From contig JBNGIS010020163.1 of assembly GCA_049999725.1 (NCBI GenBank), positions 1 through 33,612 on the forward strand: DNA of 33,612 nucleotides, in the 5' to 3' direction. The first letter of the stretch is position 1; every line of letters starts with the position of its first letter. The position numbers and the translations under genes were made by a program. Origin of the DNA: Haplomitrium mnioides. Taxonomy: Eukaryota; Marchantiophyta; Haplomitriopsida; Calobryales. The notes under the pieces were generated by a model. It had not been told where the DNA came from, ran no database searches, and saw only the letters and a list, made by a program, of their open reading frames with translations. Of this stretch, positions 1-10,628 are shown piece by piece.

Positions 1-1
1 A

Positions 2-334
2 GAATGTATTTGGCTAAGACAGTTGATTGATCACATCAACTCTAATACTGGACAACAACTTATACAATCACCTACAGTACTCTATGAAGATAACAGACCA
101 TGTGTTGAACAAATAGCCCAAGGCTTCATTAAAGAAGACAGAATCAAACACATTGCTCCTAAATTCTTCTATACTCATGAACAACATGGTGAACAGATTA
201 AGGTGCAATGGATACCAAGCAAAGACAATAGGGCTGACATTTTCACAAAACCCCTACCTACTACCCTACATAGGGCACATACAGAAGGAATTGGTCTACG
301 AAAATTATCTGAACTCAACAAAAAGCAAAATTGA
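2..334 (+). pseudogene. Copia-1 pol 3' end: RNase H C-terminal tail
   Basis: The frame is open from the window edge (codons from base 2) to a TGA at 332-334, about 110 residues. It matches the end of Ty1/copia polyprotein RNase H. There is a WLRQLI segment, then YEDNRPCVEQI (the D-N motif of copia RNase H, acidic residue present), then HIAPKFFYTHE, and the hallmark tail SKDNRADIFTKPLP. The RNase H domain removes RNA from the RNA/DNA hybrid during reverse transcription. The rest of the element lies outside the window, so whether it is intact cannot be judged; what is visible has no internal stop. A polypurine tract and LTR follow about 415 bp downstream, which is the expected order. Confidence 0.9.
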
Positions 335-748
335 CATATCAATCTTATCTGATTCTGACTATTTTCAGATTTTATACCACGCTTTTTGTTATTGAGTAAA
401 CATGTTTTAACCATGTGATTTGTTTTACAGATACTCATGTGACACTACGTGCAACACTAATGATGTACACATGTTTTCCATAAGACAGATGATGGCTCAA
501 ACAAGTTGTCCATACAGATGCAAGAAGCACAACACCACAGCGACATCGACAATATTACAACAAAGATTTAAGATACAGCGACATCGAGACACAATCTATT
601 TTTGATTCTTACATATGAATACCCTACACGTTGTGGCACTCTTTCCCTCAGAAGAAAGCAGGAGGGTTTTAATGAGACCACACATGTAGGAGTATATTGA
701 TTCAGACTAGTCCTAGAATTGTGACTGACTCGATTAGAAGAATCAGTC
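335..748 (+). other. Copia-1 3' untranslated spacer
   Basis: This non-coding stretch lies between the pol stop and the polypurine tract. The short open frames in it (for example 420-605) have no recognisable content. It is presumed element 3' UTR because the polypurine tract and LTR follow directly. Confidence 0.5.
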
Positions 749-757
749 AAGGGGGAG
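749..757 (+). other. Copia-1 polypurine tract
   Basis: AAGGGGGAG sits immediately before a TGTTATAG start, the usual plus-strand primer position just upstream of a 3' LTR. Confidence 0.75.
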
Positions 758-883
758 TGTTATAGGACTAGGATGAACCCTATATATAGATAGGGTTATG
801 TACAACATTCGGTGGAAGTTCATCTATGAAGTAAAGTGCGACGCTGTCTATTGCTGTGTGTGTCTCTCTCATATACTACAACA
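758..883 (+). repeat. Copia-1 3' LTR (short, about 126 bp)
   Basis: It begins TGTTATAG right after the polypurine tract. I place the end at CTACAACA (876-883), which pairs imperfectly with the start as a TG...CA inverted terminus. A TATA-like CTATATATAG lies at about 780-790. No second LTR copy is in the window, so the 3' boundary is inferred from the terminal repeat only and could be tens of bases further on. Confidence 0.55.
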
Positions 884-3305
884 TTTTACTATTATAATAC
901 TGTAACTTGTACTTTAATATTGGTAGGACCACCACTGTTACTTGGGGTGAAAACTTAAAATTCACATGCAAGAATTTTCACCTTTATCTTGTTCATTTGG
1001 GACTTATTTAAGAGATTTCTATCCTATTCTCCAATTACATCATGTTTGCTTTTTTCCTCATTGAGTTTCATATGCAAATGACTATTTGAATCTCTTGTTA
1101 TTTATGATACAATGTAACTATGATTCCATCTTTTTTTTGTAATAGAATGCTTTCATGTTGATCTCGCTTTCATTTGAGAGTTAATATCTTGTACTCAAAT
1201 TACTCTTGTTTTACCTTATATGTACTAATACCATTTCATGGACAATCTAAGACACGCGACAGAAGCAAGATGCTAAAAACGAATCTAAATCTTGTTACAA
1301 AACAAAAAAAGTCATGTGAGTATTACTTTTTGCTAAGGATTATGTTTCCACTTGAGACAACTTTATTTTGTCATTTAGTGGTCGACACAAAATAATCACA
1401 AGAGAATTTTTTGTACTTAACATGGATATTGAGCTCATTTTTTGAGTCTCATGTAGTTGTCCAAAAACGGGAGAGAGGAGAGCATCATTTGTAGCTATTT
1501 GTAATGAGAATTAGTTTCAATGGAAAGAATAATTGACTTCGACAACAAGGATGGTTTTGTTTTGAATCAGTTTACTTATCACCAAATGTAGATTAAATAA
1601 CAAGAGGCTCTTCAAAGCACATCAAGAAAAACATGAACAAGGTTGTATATAAATAAGATGTTCAATTTAGTACAAAATCAATACAATCTAGAATTTGTAT
1701 TTCCTTGACAAAACCAACAAATAACCTTGTTTTGAACTCAAGACGATGAATTAGATCAAGTTAATAAGTCAACAACAACATCATAATAAGTGGATGACAC
1801 TCTTTGAAAAACATTTTGAAGAAAACAATACTAGACAAAAATCAAAATATCATCCACCAATCACATTTTTGTAGCATCTCCATTTATGAGCTCACAAATG
1901 CCACAATGGCTAAAAATTGATAGAGGGTTCAATTAGATTTGGAAATTACTCAAAAAAACATGATCGGCTAATCACACCTAAACTCTTGCAATGTTGTACA
2001 TGCCAAGAAGTAGAATTCGAGAAGCAAATCCAAGCAAAGAATGGGGAGTGAAAAGAAAAAAAAAATGTAGTATACCAATCATACCAACTTGATTTCAATG
2101 GAGATTTCAAGTTGACACAGAATACCTACAACACAGAACAAACCCTAATTTTGAGTACATGTCTACTAGTCAATTTCTCGATAAGGCTATTGAATTCAAA
2201 CAACTATTCACTTTGAAGGTTTTGTTAGATGACCAAAACTGTGAATCATTTTTCTGAAATAGAAAAGAGGATTTTTCTCGACAATGAAGGATCTCAATCT
2301 TATGAATTTTCAAGGAAAGTTTTATGTAATGATGAATGATCCCTCACGTTGGTGGAAATTTATGTGGGTAGACATATACTAGTAGAGTTAATACTTGAAT
2401 TTTGTAGTATTTAAACAAGAACAAACACTACTTTGAATCAGCAACCGCTACTGAGTTCTTGTTTTATTTCACGCTGAAGAAAATTAATTTTCAAATTCAA
2501 GCTTCCAAAATTACGTTTTTTTTTTAATTGTCACATTTTTATTAAGAAAAAGGACTTTAGCTTGCAATTTTCTTTATTTATATACTTATAGTGTTTTGGA
2601 GAAAAAAAATTACCTAATATTTCATAGAAAGTTAAAATTTAAAATACTATATTTAAGTAAAATAAACAACCGAGATAGAATATTAAAAATATATATTTAA
2701 CTTAAATCGCAATATTTTAATATTTTCTTAAAATATTAGAAGACTTATAACTTACGAAAACCTAAAACATTTATTGAAAATAAATTCAAAGAAAAGATGA
2801 TGCTAAAAAACAAACACTCACATCTTCATCTACAATATATTAACATATCTTCAAACATGATTCTTTTCATTCAAAATCAATCCACCATTCTTATGCATAT
2901 ATACACTCAATCTCATGTAATTAATATAATTGTATTCTAGAAATAAAATCACAAAAGTGACTCATGTGAAGGATGATTTCCTAATTCATAATTTATATCT
3001 ATTATAAAAGATCAACAAAAAACCAAAAAAGAAAATTACGTGCAAAGACTCCTTGTCTCCAAACGTAAACTGTTTGAACAAGAACATCCTTGCCAACATG
3101 GACTTCCTTGCTTACATCTTATGTAAGACAATGTTTTATTCAAATTCATTTATTCTTACAAGGTAGCCCATCAAATATAAACTTAATAACATACACATTA
3201 AACGCTTTCTCAATAAAGGATCATTTATTCAAATGTATGCATCCAAGAGACTTAAGACTTATTCTTTTGTTGAGATCAAATACCTTATTGTATGAAAAGA
3301 ATACA
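884..3305. other. AT-rich intergenic stretch, nothing recognised
   Basis: I see no RNA gene, transposon terminus or coding remnant here. The only sizeable open frame (1174-1395) has no domain-like composition. The 3090-3470 plus-strand frame lies mostly opposite the better-supported minus-strand remnant ending at 3306. Long A and T runs suggest old decayed sequence. Confidence 0.5.
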
Positions 3306-4366
3306 TTATTCAACTGCTTCTTCTTCAATTTTGTCCTCTTTAAGAGAAATAGTGTCATCTACATCAACTTGCTGAGAAGCATGAGCATCTACAACTGCAA
3401 AGGAATCGTGTCGAGACTTTCCAATCCCCAAAAGAGCTACAAAGCCATGAGAAGCACCAGCACCTTGTAGTACTTGTACATCTAATGGCAAAAACGCCAT
3501 TGTCAAAACTCTCTATAGAGTATAGATGGACTTTCATTTATCATATTCCATGGCATCATAGTTGTGCAGTAATCTAAATGCATAGGTTATGCCTCTGTTG
3601 GACCCAAAGCAAAGATCTAACATCCAATCTTGCTCAAACGATAAATGATTTATGAAAAAAAAAAGCTTGCTGCTTCTGATAAACATTCACAAGAGCATCA
3701 TCTTTTGGATGTTTAAGTTTTTCCAAAACTATAGGGTAGCTAGACACACTATACATGACCTGACGGAGGCAACCAATTGCATCTTTGAACTGTAGATTGA
3801 ATAATTTCATGTTGTGCTTCCTCTCATTTGTTTAGTAGCCCACCATCCAATACTTGTAGGCATGTATAATTCTGGGACCACAAGAGTAATAAATGTTGGT
3901 TTTGCCCTTATAGTAATCAAATGAAATTCATAAGCAAGAGCAAGAAAAGAAATCAAGTGGTAAGAAAATACACTAACAAAGAAAAGAAAAAGAAACTTTA
4001 AGAGGACTTACGAGATGTTGTGGTCAATAATGTAATACACTTCCAAAATAGCATCCTCAACGATGTTAAAATACTACAAAGAATGAATAATTACAAAGTA
4101 CCAAAACTCCAAAGTAGTAATAATCACAAAAGATAACACCATATCAAAAATATCATCTTTGGTGACTTTGAAGCATCATGCTTACAATCCTAAAGATTGT
4201 ATATGTAAGGAATGTTAGCAATTGCAAGAGTGAAACCTCATGGTTTAATTAGGCCATTGAGTTGTCAAGCATTAGACTTCTCGTAGACTTGATAAAACCC
4301 CACATTGAGTCTATCAATGTAGGACTGCAAATTAGCGTCCTCTTCATTAACACCTCCTTCGGAGAG
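3306..4366 (-). pseudogene. Intron-bearing host gene remnant, 3' part (split by Gypsy-1)
   Basis: The product is not recognised. Read on the minus strand, coding-like stretches are separated by intron-like ones. A piece from 4366 down to about 4190 reads SEGGVNEEDANLQSYIDRL and onward, with stops, to a GTAAGC donor. A short exon of about 62 nt near 4020-4081 is preceded by TTTGTAG and followed by GTAAGT. A further exon (about 3905 downwards) contains IYYSCGPRIIHAYKYWMVGY followed by a TAA. A last open frame, 3506 to the TAA at 3306-3308 (66 residues), ends in an acidic tail (EDKIEEEAVE). Splice-like borders argue for a host gene rather than a retro-copy. In-frame stops and shifts show it is dead. 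The 5' continuation is at 10464-10628, beyond the Gypsy-1 insertion. Confidence 0.5.
4362..4366 (+). repeat. Gypsy-1 target site duplication, left copy
   Basis: GAGAG immediately left of the 5' LTR; the right copy is TAGAG at 10459-10463 (4 of 5 identical). Removing the element and one copy leaves the minus-strand host frame in register, which supports this border. Confidence 0.65.
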
Positions 4367-4479
4367 TGTAACGGTCAATAACTTTAGTAAGCAACAACTA
4401 AAAAATAGCGACAACTATGTCTAGAAAGCCATTACTAAGTTAGAGTATCAAAAAACGAGTGCTATTATAGAGAAAGTGA

Positions 4480-4656
4480 TACGTGGCAAGAGGAGAGAAA
4501 GTCAACAAATTAAAGTGAAAGAAATGACACTTTAGAAGAGGATAAGAACACGTGGCAAGTGGAGGATTAAAGCAAATAGAAGGTTCTAAGATAAAGACAC
4601 GTGGCAAAAGAAAAACTAAAGAGAAATAGAAGGTTCTAAAGATATGGACACGTGGC
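4480..4656 (+). promoter_or_regulatory. G-box/ABRE-like repeats in Gypsy-1 U3
   Basis: CACGTGGC occurs at 4549-4556, 4598-4605 and 4649-4656, with a decayed TACGTGGC at about 4480, spaced about 50 bp apart within similar sequence blocks. The 3' LTR has the same series at 10022, 10140 and 10191 (the last CACGTGGT). CACGTGGC is the core recognised by plant bZIP factors of the G-box/ABRE type; function here is inferred from sequence only. Confidence 0.6.
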
Positions 4657-4784
4657 AAAAGGAGAATAAAATTAAAGGGTTCTCCAATCAATGAGAGAGG
4701 AAAAAGGGTGGTCCAATTAGAGGAGGATAAAAAAGGAACCAATGGGGTTTTGCCACCTATGTAAGCAAAGATCTTTTCACTTAG

Positions 4785-4792
4785 TATATAAA
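4785..4792 (+). promoter_or_regulatory. TATA box of Gypsy-1 LTR
   Basis: TATATAAA about 130 bp before the LTR end. The same box is at 10327-10334 in the 3' LTR. Confidence 0.6.
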
Positions 4793-4917
4793 GAAGGGAG
4801 AGGGCTTTGTAGGGCATCTCTTACCTTGTGGGTTCTTGAAGTTCTTTATGCGCTACTCTTGTATGTGTTGTGTTTGTGCTACTTTTTGGTGTGCAATGTA
4901 TGTGTGTAGTGTTACAA

Positions 4918-4933
4918 TGATGTCAGAGCTTGG
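4918..4933 (+). other. Gypsy-1 primer-binding site
   Basis: TGATGTCAGAGCTTGG begins one base after the LTR. It resembles the plant initiator-Met tRNA site (TGGTATCAGAGC) with two purine transitions, consistent with decay. Confidence 0.7.
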
Positions 4934-5565
4934 TCTTCTCTAAATAAGTGTGGACTACCCTTCTTTGGAGAAGCACTAAAGACCTCTTGGAGTAGTGGAA
5001 TCTCCACTTTGCATGAACTCTAAGAGAGTCGAACTTTCAAGTTTTCATGAATAAAGGATAGCGGATATCCCATCCTTTATAAATAAAGATAAGAAGTTTG
5101 ACTTGATGCTATAATAGCTAATGGATAGAGGAGCATTTGTACCTCTTAGAATTCCTCTATTGAATCCCTTTAATATTCGTGTGTTTAACATTAACAAACA
5201 TTTCTTTTGTCAATTTTTAGTGTATAATTTTGGAGATGATTTTATGGTTTTTGTAATGGAATCAAGAGAGCTTGTTATCTTACCTATAGTAAACTATGGT
5301 GTTACGTGGGAGTGCTTTATTTATGTTTTATGGTAGGTAGAAAATGGATTTGAACCAAGCTCCTCTAGACGAGTTCAACTCCAAGTGCCATATTTCTATT
5401 CGAGTAACGTCCAAACAAACGCAATGAGATTTCCTTGTTCGTAAGTTTGGAGAGAGGTTCTGTGAGTCAATGTAAACCTTTTATTTTACCTATTCTACAT
5501 AATGGGAGTGTGTATATATATTTTTTTGTATAAGTCGCTCGTAGCTAAGTTATGACAGAAAAAAC

Positions 5566-6459
5566 ATGGAGGTAAACTCTAGCAATCTAGAAGAAGAAGC
5601 TTGGATGATGGCCAAGTTGGAGGAGCTTCAAGCAGCTCTTATAGCAAGTCAATAGCAAACAAACATGTTGATGGGAGAAATGGTGAAAATGCGACTACAA
5701 CAAGAGAATGGAGAAGGAAGTTGAGAAACATTGCTACAAAAGATGAGCAAGTCGTGTAAAATAGAGCCTTACAGAGGAAGTTGCATGGTTGGTGCTGTAG
5801 AAGGGTGCGTTTATCAAATGGAGGTTCACATGTCATACTATCTACATGCTTCGGATTTGGAGAAAGGATTATTTGCAAGGTCATTTTTAACTGAGCATGC
5901 ATCCATTTGGCTACAAAGATGGGAGCGGCAGAAAAATGCACGAGGAGAACAACTGTTGTGGAGCGCTCTAAAAGAAGGTTTACTACAAAACTTCAAAGTT
6001 GTAGACTCTATTCTAACTGCAAGAACCAAGCTTTGGGAGTTAGAGCAACAAGGAAGCATTGCAAGGTATATTGAAGAGTTTCGGAGCTAACAAGTTCAAA
6101 TTGAGGATATGAGCTCAGCTGAGGTCCTTGACAAGTTTCTACAAGGATTGAAGAGAAAGATTTGAGGGGAAGTCATGATGCGCAACCCAAAAGATGTTAA
6201 TAAAGCCATATCGTTTGCACAAAGAATTGAAGGAACTCTATGGATTGTGCAAACATGAGGGAATTATGGCCCCACACCTATGGAGTTGGGAAACATAAGA
6301 AGAAGAGACTTCAATCGCCTAATTCACCAACAAAGAAGGTCACATATTGCTACGGATAGGAGGATAGAAGAGAGGCAAGAAACTAGAACATGCTACAATT
6401 GTGGCCGAATAGGACACATTGCACCAAATTGCAGAGCGATACGACATAATCAAAGGTGA
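5566..6459 (+). pseudogene. gag: Gypsy-1 gag
   Basis: Frame 1 from an ATG at 5566 (MEVNSSNLEEEAWMMAKLEE) to a TGA at 6457-6459, with several internal stops. The capsid-like retrotransposon gag region (about 5731-6090) has the expected WLQRWERQ and LLWSALKEGLLQNF style segments and a helical Y-I-E-E-F end. A nucleocapsid zinc knuckle is at 6391-6432, CYNCGRIGHIAPNC, with all four C-C-H-C ligands kept. Gag forms the particle and packages RNA. The stops at about 5656 (TAG), in the 5720s and after 6090 make it non-functional. The same frame stays readable a little past the TGA, so that stop may be secondary. Confidence 0.85.
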
Positions 6460-6506
6460 GTGTTTCGACGACCTCTTCACAACATCAACAATGAAGGAGA
6501 TCAAGA

Positions 6507-6980
6507 ATGTCAGGGAAACAATGGGCACCAATAGAAAGACCTCGTGATTTTGCTTGGATGAAGAAGAAAGGCGAGGGAAAAAGTCGACAAAGTCGAATAT
6601 GTGAGGTAGAAAAACAAAAAAATGGAGGACTAATTGTAGTTGATGGATGGATGGCAGGATTTCCAATAAAGGTTTTGGTGGATTCCGGAGTAGAAGAAAA
6701 TTATTTATCACGAGCAATGGTACTAAAGTTCAAGTTACCTCTTGAGGAAGAAGAGCACGAGGTAGTTGAAATGGCAAACAGACAAAGCGAACTAATTGGA
6801 AGATTGTCTCAAAGTATATCTTTACATATAGGCAACTATCAAGAAGAGCTTGAATAGAAGATCACAACATTAGCAAGATATGATGCCATTTTGGGAATGA
6901 AGTGGTTGAGAAAACATAACCCGCAAGTGGATTGGCGAAAGAAGAGCATCATAACACCTCAATGGAAGATTTGGGGAGAT
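6507..6980 (+). pseudogene. Gypsy-1 protease region
   Basis: Frame 3, open 6507-6857 and readable beyond. An aspartic protease motif VLVDSGVEENYLS is at about 6675-6713, with the Asp codon at 6681-6683. The usual fourth residue Ala is Val here, which may be tolerated. Downstream, DAILGMKWLRKHNPQVDW (about 6880-6935) is the conserved linker after gypsy protease. Retroviral-type proteases cleave the Gag-Pol chain. A TAG at 6855-6857 and a TGA near 6987 interrupt it, and a frameshift near 7150 is needed to reach the RT frame. Confidence 0.8.
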
Positions 6981-7157
6981 TATGTATGATCTTATTCAAG
7001 GAAACTACCTCTATATGTGATTGGAGCAAAATCAATAAAAAGACAAGATGTGGTATTTTTGAGACTCATACGTGAGGTTGAAGGTGATAAGGAGGACTCC
7101 AAGCATAAAGTCCCACATGAACTTCAAGGGGTTTTGAAATAATTTCATGATTTTTTC

Positions 7158-8460
7158 CCAACGATTTACCTCTAGGTTTGCCGTCTAAGCGATATATTGA
7201 TCACAAGATTGAGGTTGTTCTAGAAAGTACTCCACCGTGCAAGGCACCATATCGTTTGCCTCCTCATGAATTGGAAGAATGCAAAACTCAAATCACTGAA
7301 CTATTGGAGAAAGGATTTATTCAACCAAGCATCTCTCTTTATAGTGCACTAGTGTTATTCGTGAAAAAGAAAGACGGGAGTATAAGGATGTGTATCGACT
7401 ATCGGGCCATCAACCAACAAACAGTGAAAAATAAATATCCATTACCAAGAATGGACAATTTATTTGATCAACTTCAAGGAGCAAACTACTTTACCAAGTT
7501 GGATTTGAGAAGTGGATACAACCAAATTCGAATTGCAAAGGGTGACGTGCAAAAGATAGCATTTAAAAGTCAATATGGGCATTTTGAATATCTCGTTATG
7601 CCATTTGGATTAACTAATGCTCTTGCAACTTTTATGGGTCTAATGAATGATATTTTTCGATCTTTTCTAGATAAGTTTGTTATTGTTTTCTTGGATGACA
7701 TTCTTATTTACAAAGAAAATCTTCATGAGCATCAACAACACCTTCAAACAGTATTTAAGGTACTTCTGGACCACAAACTATATGTTAAGCTGTCAAAATG
7801 TGAAATTGGTATAAGAGAGGTTGATTACTTGGGTCACCAGGTGAGTGCAGCAGGAATTCAAGTCATAGATGAGAAAGTAGAGGCCATTTAAAAATAGGAA
7901 GTTCCTAGTGATCAAACACAACTACGAGGATTTTTGGGGCTAACTGGGTTTTATCGTCGATTTGGGAAAGGATTTGCACAAATATGAGAACCATTGACCA
8001 ATTTGCTTAAGAAAAATCATACATGGACATGAGGAGCCGCAAAAGAATTGGCATTCTAAGCATTGAAGAAATCACTTCTTTATGCTCCTATTCTCAAATG
8101 GTATGACTCTAAACGATCAATAAAACTTTCAATTGATGCATCGGGAAAAGCTATAGGCGGGGTTTTGCAACAAGAACGGGAGGATGGTTGGCATCCTATT
8201 GCTTTCTTCTCCAGAAAGTTAAGCAACATAGAGCAAAATTATCATACTACGGAGCAAGAGGAGCTAGCGATCGTGTTATCCACAAGGCATTGGAAGCATT
8301 ATCTCGGAGACAAGGAGTTGATTGTTGAGACTAATCATAAACCTCTACTCTATCTCGAAACGCAAAATGAGCTCTCAAAAAGGCAAATTCGATAGGCAAA
8401 GTGGCGACAACGCTTTCATATGAAGATGGTGTATGTGGAAGGAAAATGACAAATTGTAGA
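7158..8460 (+). pseudogene. pol: Gypsy-1 reverse transcriptase and RNase H
   Basis: Frame 2. RT runs about 7158-7890: the [11 protein letters not shown] entry motif, [33 protein letters not shown] with its catalytic Asp, [11 protein letters not shown], and the FLDD active site at 7688-7699. The connection and RNase H follow (8063-8395): LSIDASGKAIGGVL with Asp at 8135-8137, then TTEQEELAIV. At 8333-8335 the usual TDH acidic residue is Asn (AAT), a lost RNase H catalytic position. In-frame stops: 7889, 7895, 7985, 8030, 8057, 8393 and 8447. These enzymes copy element RNA into DNA. The order, length and motifs are normal for gypsy; the copy is dead. Confidence 0.93.
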
Positions 8461-8464
8461 TGCT

Positions 8465-9433
8465 TTGACCTGTATGCCTCAACTCAACATCTTGTCAAAA
8501 GTTGCCATACATCCTACATTGTGGTCAAAATTGTTGGTTGCAGTCAAGGAAGATGAAGAGATAATTGTTGCACAACAAAAGAAGTTGGTAAAAATGATAC
8601 GAGGGTTGATTTTCTTCCAAAATAAGGTATGGGTCTCTAATAATGTTGCACTTTGCTCTGAAGTTTTGCATGAAGCACATGATTTTGCTATTGGTGGACA
8701 TGTTGGAATCGAGAAGACATTGAACAATCTTCAACGTGTTTATTACTGACCTAAGATGCACCAAGATGTGGAGGCATATGTTTGGAGCTGTTTGGCTTGT
8801 CCACAGAACAAATCTACCAATCTTAAACGTGGAGGCTTATTACAACTACTTCCCATCCCCAATCGACAATGGGAACATATGAGTATGGACATTGTATGTG
8901 AGTTACCACGTACTTCTACAGGTTATGACGCTATTGTTGTTTTTGTGGACAAACTCAGTAAAATGATCCATATTCGTCCAACGACCAAGTCAGTGGCAGC
9001 CCCTGAGTTAGCTCGTATTTATTTGGAAGCAATGTACTCTCATCATGGGCTTTCTAAAGTCATTATTTCTGATCATGAGACTCAATTCACAAGCATGTTT
9101 TGGCGCACAATATTTGGTCTATTAAAAACCAAATTGGCTATGTCTACTGCCTACCACCCTGAATCTGATAGTCAAACTGAGTGGGCCAATCGTACAATTG
9201 AAGACATGTTGCGAGCATTTACCTTGGAAGAACAAACGGAATGGGATTGGCTACTAACTCTTGTAGAGTTTTCTTACAATAACTCTATCAACAGTTCTAC
9301 AAGAGCCACACCTTTCTTTTTTATGTACGATGAGCATCCATCCACGATCTCTAGTCTTCATTCGGCATCATCGCCCACCTCCAAGAGTCCAACTGCTGAT
9401 GATTTTCTTCATCGTCTACACTACGGCATTTGA
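8465..9433 (+). pseudogene. Gypsy-1 integrase
   Basis: Frame 2, interrupted by TGA at 8747 (at a position usually Trp) and ending at TGA 9431. The zinc-binding His-His-Cys-Cys region is at about 8670-8810 (HEAHDFAIGGH ... CLACPQNK). The catalytic triad is intact: Asp 8888-8890 (SMDIV), Asp 9071-9073 (ISDHE), Glu 9179-9181 (QTEWANR). The last two are separated by exactly 35 residues, the D-35-E spacing. Integrase inserts the cDNA into the chromosome. A shift to frame 1 near 9465 leads to the C-terminal part. Confidence 0.93.
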
Positions 9434-9465
9434 CGGGCTAAGGAAAACCTTGTAGTGGCTCATAA

Positions 9466-9966
9466 TTGGTAAAAAAATATGGGGATGCTCATCATCGGGA
9501 GGTGAATTTTGTTGTAGGTGACCAACTTTACATATCCACTTCCAATCTTCCTTTACTTCATTCTCGCAAGCTTAGGACTCGTTTTATTGGCCTTTTTTCT
9601 ATCTTTTCTTGTATTGGTGAAGTGGCCTATCGATTGGTTTTACCCTCTCACATGAAGATTCATCTAGTCTTTCATGTCTCTTTATTATGAGCTTTTGTTC
9701 CTCGTTCTTCCTCTTTTACAAGTACCCAAGAACCCTCTCCACCACCTGAACTTATTGATGGTCATGAAGAGTTTGAGGTGGAACATCTCTTGAAGAAACG
9801 TACACGACGTTGTGGTTGTTGTGAAATTGTCAAATATTTGGTTTGTGGGAAAGGTTACCCACTTTATGAAGCTACTAAGGAGCCCTTGGAGAATTTGGCT
9901 AACGCATCTACGCTTGCTCAAATTTTTGAGACCTCTCTTACTTGCAATGAGGTTGTTGCCTCGTAA
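9466..9966 (+). pseudogene. Gypsy-1 integrase C-terminus and chromodomain
   Basis: Frame 1. The GPY/F-like module (9466-9690) includes VGDQLYIST, RTRFIGLFSI and VAYRLVLPSHMKIHLVFHVSLL, then a TGA at 9688-9690. A chromodomain follows from about 9760: HEEFEVEHLLKKR ... KGYPLYEATKEPLENL. Chromodomains guide chromovirus integration to chromatin marks. Here two aromatic positions normally found in the VKWKGYP and TWEP motifs are Cys-Gly and Lys, so methyl-lysine binding is probably lost. The frame ends in a stop at 9964-9966. Confidence 0.85.
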
Positions 9967-9978
9967 AGGGGAAGAGGA
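9965..9978 (+). other. Gypsy-1 polypurine tract
   Basis: AAAGGGGAAGAGGA directly before the 3' LTR start TGCAAC (9980). Confidence 0.75.
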
Positions 9979-9979
9979 T

Positions 9980-10458
9980 TGCAACGCTCACTAAAAGCGA
10001 ACACTATTATAGAGAAAGTGACACGTGGCAAGAGGAGAGAAAGTCAACAAATTAAAGCGAAAGAAATGACACTTTAGAAGAAAATAAGAACATGTGGCAA
10101 GCAGAGGATTAAAGAAAATAGAAGGTTCTAAGATAAGGACACGTGGCAAAAGAAGAACTAAAGAGAAATGGAAGGTTCTAAAGATAAGAACACGTGGTAG
10201 AAGGAGAATAAAAGTAAAGGGTGGCCCAATCAATGAGAGAGGAAAAAGGGTAGTCCAATCAGAGGAGGATAGAAAAGGAACCAATAGGGTTTTGCCACCT
10301 ATATAAGCAAAGTGCTTTTCACTTAGTATATAAAGAAGGGAGAGGGCATTGTTGGGCATCTCTTGCCTTGTAGATTCTTGAAGTTCTTTATGCGCTACTC
10401 TTGTATGTGTTGTGCTTGTGCTAATTTTTGGTGTGCAATGTATGTATATAGTGTTACA
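9980..10458 (+). repeat. Gypsy-1 3' LTR
   Basis: 479 bp, TGCAAC to GTTACA. It matches 4367-4916 apart from 71 bp missing near the left end and scattered substitutions. It repeats the CACGTGGC series and the TATA box. Confidence 0.92.
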
Positions 10459-10463
10459 TAGAG

Positions 10464-10628
10464 AGGGACAACAACTTCATATTGCTGCATAGATTTGCAT
10501 TCTCTAGCTTTAAGACAATAAAGCAGAAATATATGAGGATATAAGACCAAGGTTGAGGCTTGGTCTTGATCTTCTGTTGCTTCTTCAACCTTGATTTTCT
10601 TTAAACCTTTGGTAGTTATGGTCAACAT
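10464..10628 (-). pseudogene. Host gene remnant, upstream exon (split by Gypsy-1)
   Basis: Minus-strand open frame from an ATG at 10626-10628, lysine- and acid-rich at the start (KKIKVEEATEDQDQ), then MQQYEVVVPL up to the Gypsy-1 insertion. With the element and one target copy removed, this frame continues in register into SEGGVNEEDANL at 4366 and below. The stretch 10540-10500 may be an intron ending at an AAAGCTAG acceptor-like border, so the ATG need not be the true start. Product unknown. Confidence 0.45.

Larger units (their letters stand above)
4367..4916 (+). repeat. Gypsy-1 5' LTR
   Basis: 550 bp, TGTAAC to GTTACA (perfect 6-bp inverted ends). It aligns with 9980-10458 from about base 4459 onward. 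The first part (about 4373-4455) is longer than in the 3' LTR by 71 bp net. It holds a TATA box (TATATAAA, 4785-4792) and a series of CACGTGGC elements upstream of it, as expected for a U3 promoter region. Confidence 0.92.
4367..10458 (+). mobile_element. Gypsy-1: complete, inactive Ty3/gypsy chromovirus
   Basis: About 6.1 kb with LTRs of 550 and 479 bp (TGTAAC...GTTACA on the left, TGCAAC...GTTACA on the right), a degenerate initiator-Met primer-binding site, gag with a CCHC knuckle, protease, reverse transcriptase, RNase H, integrase, a C-terminal chromodomain and a polypurine tract, in gypsy order. The chromodomain after integrase makes it a chromovirus; I cannot assign the clade further. 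Pol carries at least nine in-frame stops plus frameshifts. The LTRs differ by a 71-bp length change and many substitutions, so it is old. It sits in an exon of a minus-strand gene. Confidence 0.93.

Noticed and set aside
1174-1395. 73-codon plus-strand frame
   Set aside because: Isolated in AT-rich sequence, no motif, no promoter or splice context.
3090-3470. Plus-strand open frame of 126 codons
   Set aside because: Overlaps the minus-strand remnant ending at 3306, which has better composition and upstream exon-like pieces.
4440-4817. Minus-strand open frame of 125 codons, with a twin at 9991-10359
   Set aside because: Both lie inside the Gypsy-1 LTRs, opposite the U3 promoter region. The similarity is that of the LTRs, and the Phe/Leu-rich translation is typical of reverse-read A/G-rich DNA.
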